Source: Maritimibacter sp. (lineage in GTDB: Bacteria > Pseudomonadota > Alphaproteobacteria > Rhodobacterales > Rhodobacteraceae). From it: a stretch of 64,000 bases of DNA. The stretch is taken from contig CP051232.1 in assembly GCA_017792445.1 (NCBI GenBank), positions 1,302,001-1,366,000 on the forward strand. The letters are read 5' to 3'. Below the pieces are notes generated by a model, which worked only from the letters and a program-made list of their open reading frames with translations, ran no database searches and had not been told where the DNA came from. Below are positions 63,852 through 64,000 of this stretch, piece by piece; within the stretch, counting starts at the first letter, position 1, and each line of letters opens with the position of its first letter. The position numbers were made by a program, and so were the translations under genes.

Positions 63852-64000
63852 CGCGGGGTTTGCCCCGGCAAAGGTCAACCTGACACTTCACGTCACCGGC
63901 CGGCGGGACGACGGGTATCACCTGCTCGACTCGCTGGTCGTCTTCGCGGACATCGGCGACCTTCTGGAAGTGTTTCCGTCAGGCCGACCGTCGCTGCGCG
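63844..64000 (+). CDS. ispE: 4-diphosphocytidyl-2-C-methyl-D-erythritol kinase, N-terminal part
   Basis: The first 52 codons up to the window end: [20 protein letters not shown] then [15 protein letters not shown], the N-terminal GHMP-kinase block of IspE (AKVNLxLxVxGRRxDGYHxL). The ATG lies inside the last bases of the TPR gene. It phosphorylates the MEP-pathway intermediate for isoprenoid synthesis. The rest is outside the window. Confidence 0.9.
   Translation, partial: MADAGFAPAKVNLTLHVTGRRDDGYHLLDSLVVFADIGDLLEVFPSGRPSLR

Overview
The window is a gene-dense, high-GC stretch of chromosome. It looks like an alphaproteobacterium of the Rhodobacteraceae (Roseobacter group). The reasons are the poly-3-hydroxybutyrate genes phaA and phaB, an aa3-type cytochrome oxidase subunit IV peptide of 44 residues, a divergent tlpA/argH pair, a pyrB/pyrC cluster whose dihydroorotase-like product lacks its metal ligands, a DmdC-like acyl-CoA dehydrogenase, and very frequent ATGA stop/start overlaps. 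I see no rRNA, tRNA, CRISPR array, phage or insertion sequence. It reads as ordinary core and accessory chromosome.

Layout. 1-5.7 kb: a leftward efflux operon (two membrane-fusion proteins, an RND pump and a TetR regulator cut by the window edge), with a candidate operator at its promoter. 6-9.7 kb: an ExoD-like protein and the zinc uptake system znuA / zur-znuC-znuB around a Zur-like operator. 9.9-16.3 kb: an ABC sugar or compatible-solute operon (binding protein, two unusually enlarged permeases, a GH63/MGH1-like glycosidase, an ATPase), best read as uptake and hydrolysis of a glycosylglycerate-like or alpha-glucoside solute. 16.3-20.2 kb: PACE exporter, dicarboxylate symporter, an SRAP protein lacking its catalytic cysteine, a TauE exporter and a CoxG-like protein. 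20.4-24.1 kb: mtnA facing pxpBCA (5-oxoproline hydrolysis). 24.2-27.5 kb: a soluble chemoreceptor, a 9-bp minisatellite and a glutamine amidotransferase. 27.5-31.5 kb: argH with small partners, a TlpA-like thioredoxin, tag and an EAL protein. 31.7-34.6 kb: phaA, a patatin-like gene, phaB. 34.7-41 kb: small conserved genes, trmN6-like, a polyprenyl synthase, and a pyrB - three membrane/PH-like genes - pyrC-like operon. 41.2-44.3 kb: GNAT, then a coupled udg, phosphoesterase, lysE, moaB operon. 44.4-50.3 kb: MpaB-like protein and a second RND system. 50.3-64 kb: DsbD-like domain protein, yqgE, sua5, dmdC-like dehydrogenase, a metallo-hydrolase, small proteins, azlCD, greA, VOC protein, ETF-ubiquinone oxidoreductase, a TPR protein and the start of ispE.

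The most interesting points are: (a) the solute operon, whose first permease carries a DUF11/Ig-like domain in the loop that matches the MalF P2 loop, with tiny ORFs bridging its genes; (b) a dispersed two-hairpin intergenic repeat (five copies) whose second stem is kept by compensating changes; (c) an array of 25 nine-base repeats; (d) several enzymes that lack hallmark residues (SRAP Cys2, UDG iron-sulfur cysteines, dihydroorotase metal ligands); and (e) unknown PH-like membrane genes between pyrB and the pyrC-like gene. All calls come from reading the sequence. No database search was possible.
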